Shown here piece by piece: positions 22,345 to 22,687 of a stretch of 22,687 nucleotides of DNA. The notes below the pieces were generated by a model. That model was not told where the DNA came from and ran no database searches. It saw nothing but the letters and a program-made list of their open reading frames with translations. Where the stretch lies: positions 1 to 22,687 of the forward strand of contig JBLHOS010000051.1 in assembly GCA_047623825.1 (NCBI GenBank), given 5' to 3'. How positions within the stretch are numbered: position 1 is the first letter of the stretch; each line of letters opens with the position of its first letter. Position numbers and translations under genes: made by a program. The DNA comes from JBLHOS01 sp047623825. Lineage in GTDB: Bacteria > Pseudomonadota > Alphaproteobacteria > Rhodobacterales > Rhodobacteraceae.

Positions 22345-22687
22345 ATGCAGAACACGGTCAACGGGGCCTCACTTTATTTCGATATTGGTGGTTCTAGTCT
22401 GATCCTCGGCCGGCCCGCGATGCGTGGAAAGCCAACTATGGTACCGTTGCATAGTGGCCTTGATGCTGATCGACCGGTCTACAAGCCAGAATTTGATGCA
22501 CTGAATGATGTCGTCCAGACCAGTTGCCAGACACTGGTTCTGGTCGGGGCGACCGACCCGGTCATACCTGCAATTTTTTTTGCAACAAACCATGCACTAT
22601 CTGCCACCCGACATCGGACCCTATCATTGCTTTGAAGATTGCGGTCATATGGTTGGCATCGATTAGCCGGATCAGTTAATTGCGGTC
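22345..22687 (+). pseudogene. alpha/beta hydrolase remnant (runs off the window)
   Basis: The first 50 or so codons (VNGASLYFDIGGSSLIL, then RPTMVPLHSGLDADRPVYKP read as in prolyl-aminopeptidase-like hydrolases, with HSG in place of the usual HGG) join directly to a C-terminal piece TCQTLVLVGATDPVIP. The middle of the enzyme, where the nucleophile serine should be, is missing. A run of eight T (22574-22581) shifts the frame; the next matching part (LPPDIGPYHCFEDCGHMVGID) lies in another frame and meets TAG where homologues continue. Three lesions make it non-functional as an enzyme. It follows the aldehyde dehydrogenase by ten bases, so it was probably the next gene of the same operon. Confidence 0.75.

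Noticed and set aside
1..22687. Insertion sequences, integrases, CRISPR arrays, phage genes
   Set aside because: No transposase or integrase motif, no terminal inverted repeats with target duplications, and no regular spaced repeats were seen. The decayed genes look like point mutations and small indels, not insertions.

Overview
The window reads as chromosomal DNA of an alphaproteobacterium of the order Rhodobacterales, most likely the Roseobacter group; I do not assign a genus. Reasons: an RpoH of the rhodobacterial type, a tRNA-His with no extra 5' G and with A73, a DHBP synthase with a degenerate second domain (RibBX type), small Rhodobacterales-type proteins (DUF6476-like, DUF6324-like, MmcB), and the clustering of nrdR, ribD, ribE, ribBX, ribH and nusB.

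Layout. 1-263: C-terminal tail of a Hint-domain protein, facing rpoH across a shared bidirectional terminator. 319-2427: rpoH and rluD (both minus). 2426-2743: a small membrane protein whose start codon overlaps that of rluD. 2761-3374: tRNA-His and a GNAT acetyltransferase gene interrupted by one in-frame TGA. 3455-4098: a DUF6324-like protein and the putative nuclease MmcB, convergent with overlapping stop codons. 4200-4934: a decayed ArsR-SRPBCC gene pair. 4935-5239: no convincing protein gene, but a structured segment that may be 6S RNA.

5240-9155 (minus) is the distal half of a riboflavin operon. In transcription order it holds ribE, two unknown genes, ribBX, ribH and nusB, all overlapping or a few bases apart, followed at a distance by a small membrane protein. 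9353-13921 (plus) is a capsule block: a KpsS-like Kdo transferase, a Wza/KpsD-type export lipoprotein and a KpsC-like double Kdo transferase. It lies between ribE and ribD in the opposite orientation. 13918-15483 (minus) resumes the riboflavin locus with ribD and nrdR. The block shares a divergent leader with ribE and overlaps the stop codon of ribD.

15628-17341 (minus) holds a YjbQ protein and an intact ArsR-SRPBCC-YCII operon. 17551-22334 (plus) is a tightly coupled operon of two oligopeptide-type ABC permeases, a fused double ATPase and an aldehyde dehydrogenase, with no substrate-binding protein. The window ends in the wreck of an alpha/beta hydrolase gene.

Together the genes cover flavin synthesis with its usual partners (NrdR, NusB), heat-shock control, capsule Kdo-linker synthesis and export, and uptake coupled to aldehyde oxidation. 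I saw no insertion sequence, integrase, CRISPR array or phage gene. The most unusual points are a terminator-like hairpin inside the 5' coding end of kpsC, the capsule block lodged in the riboflavin locus, two unknown genes translationally coupled inside that locus, the possible structured RNA, and four decayed genes, two of which form a pair resembling the intact ArsR-SRPBCC operon.
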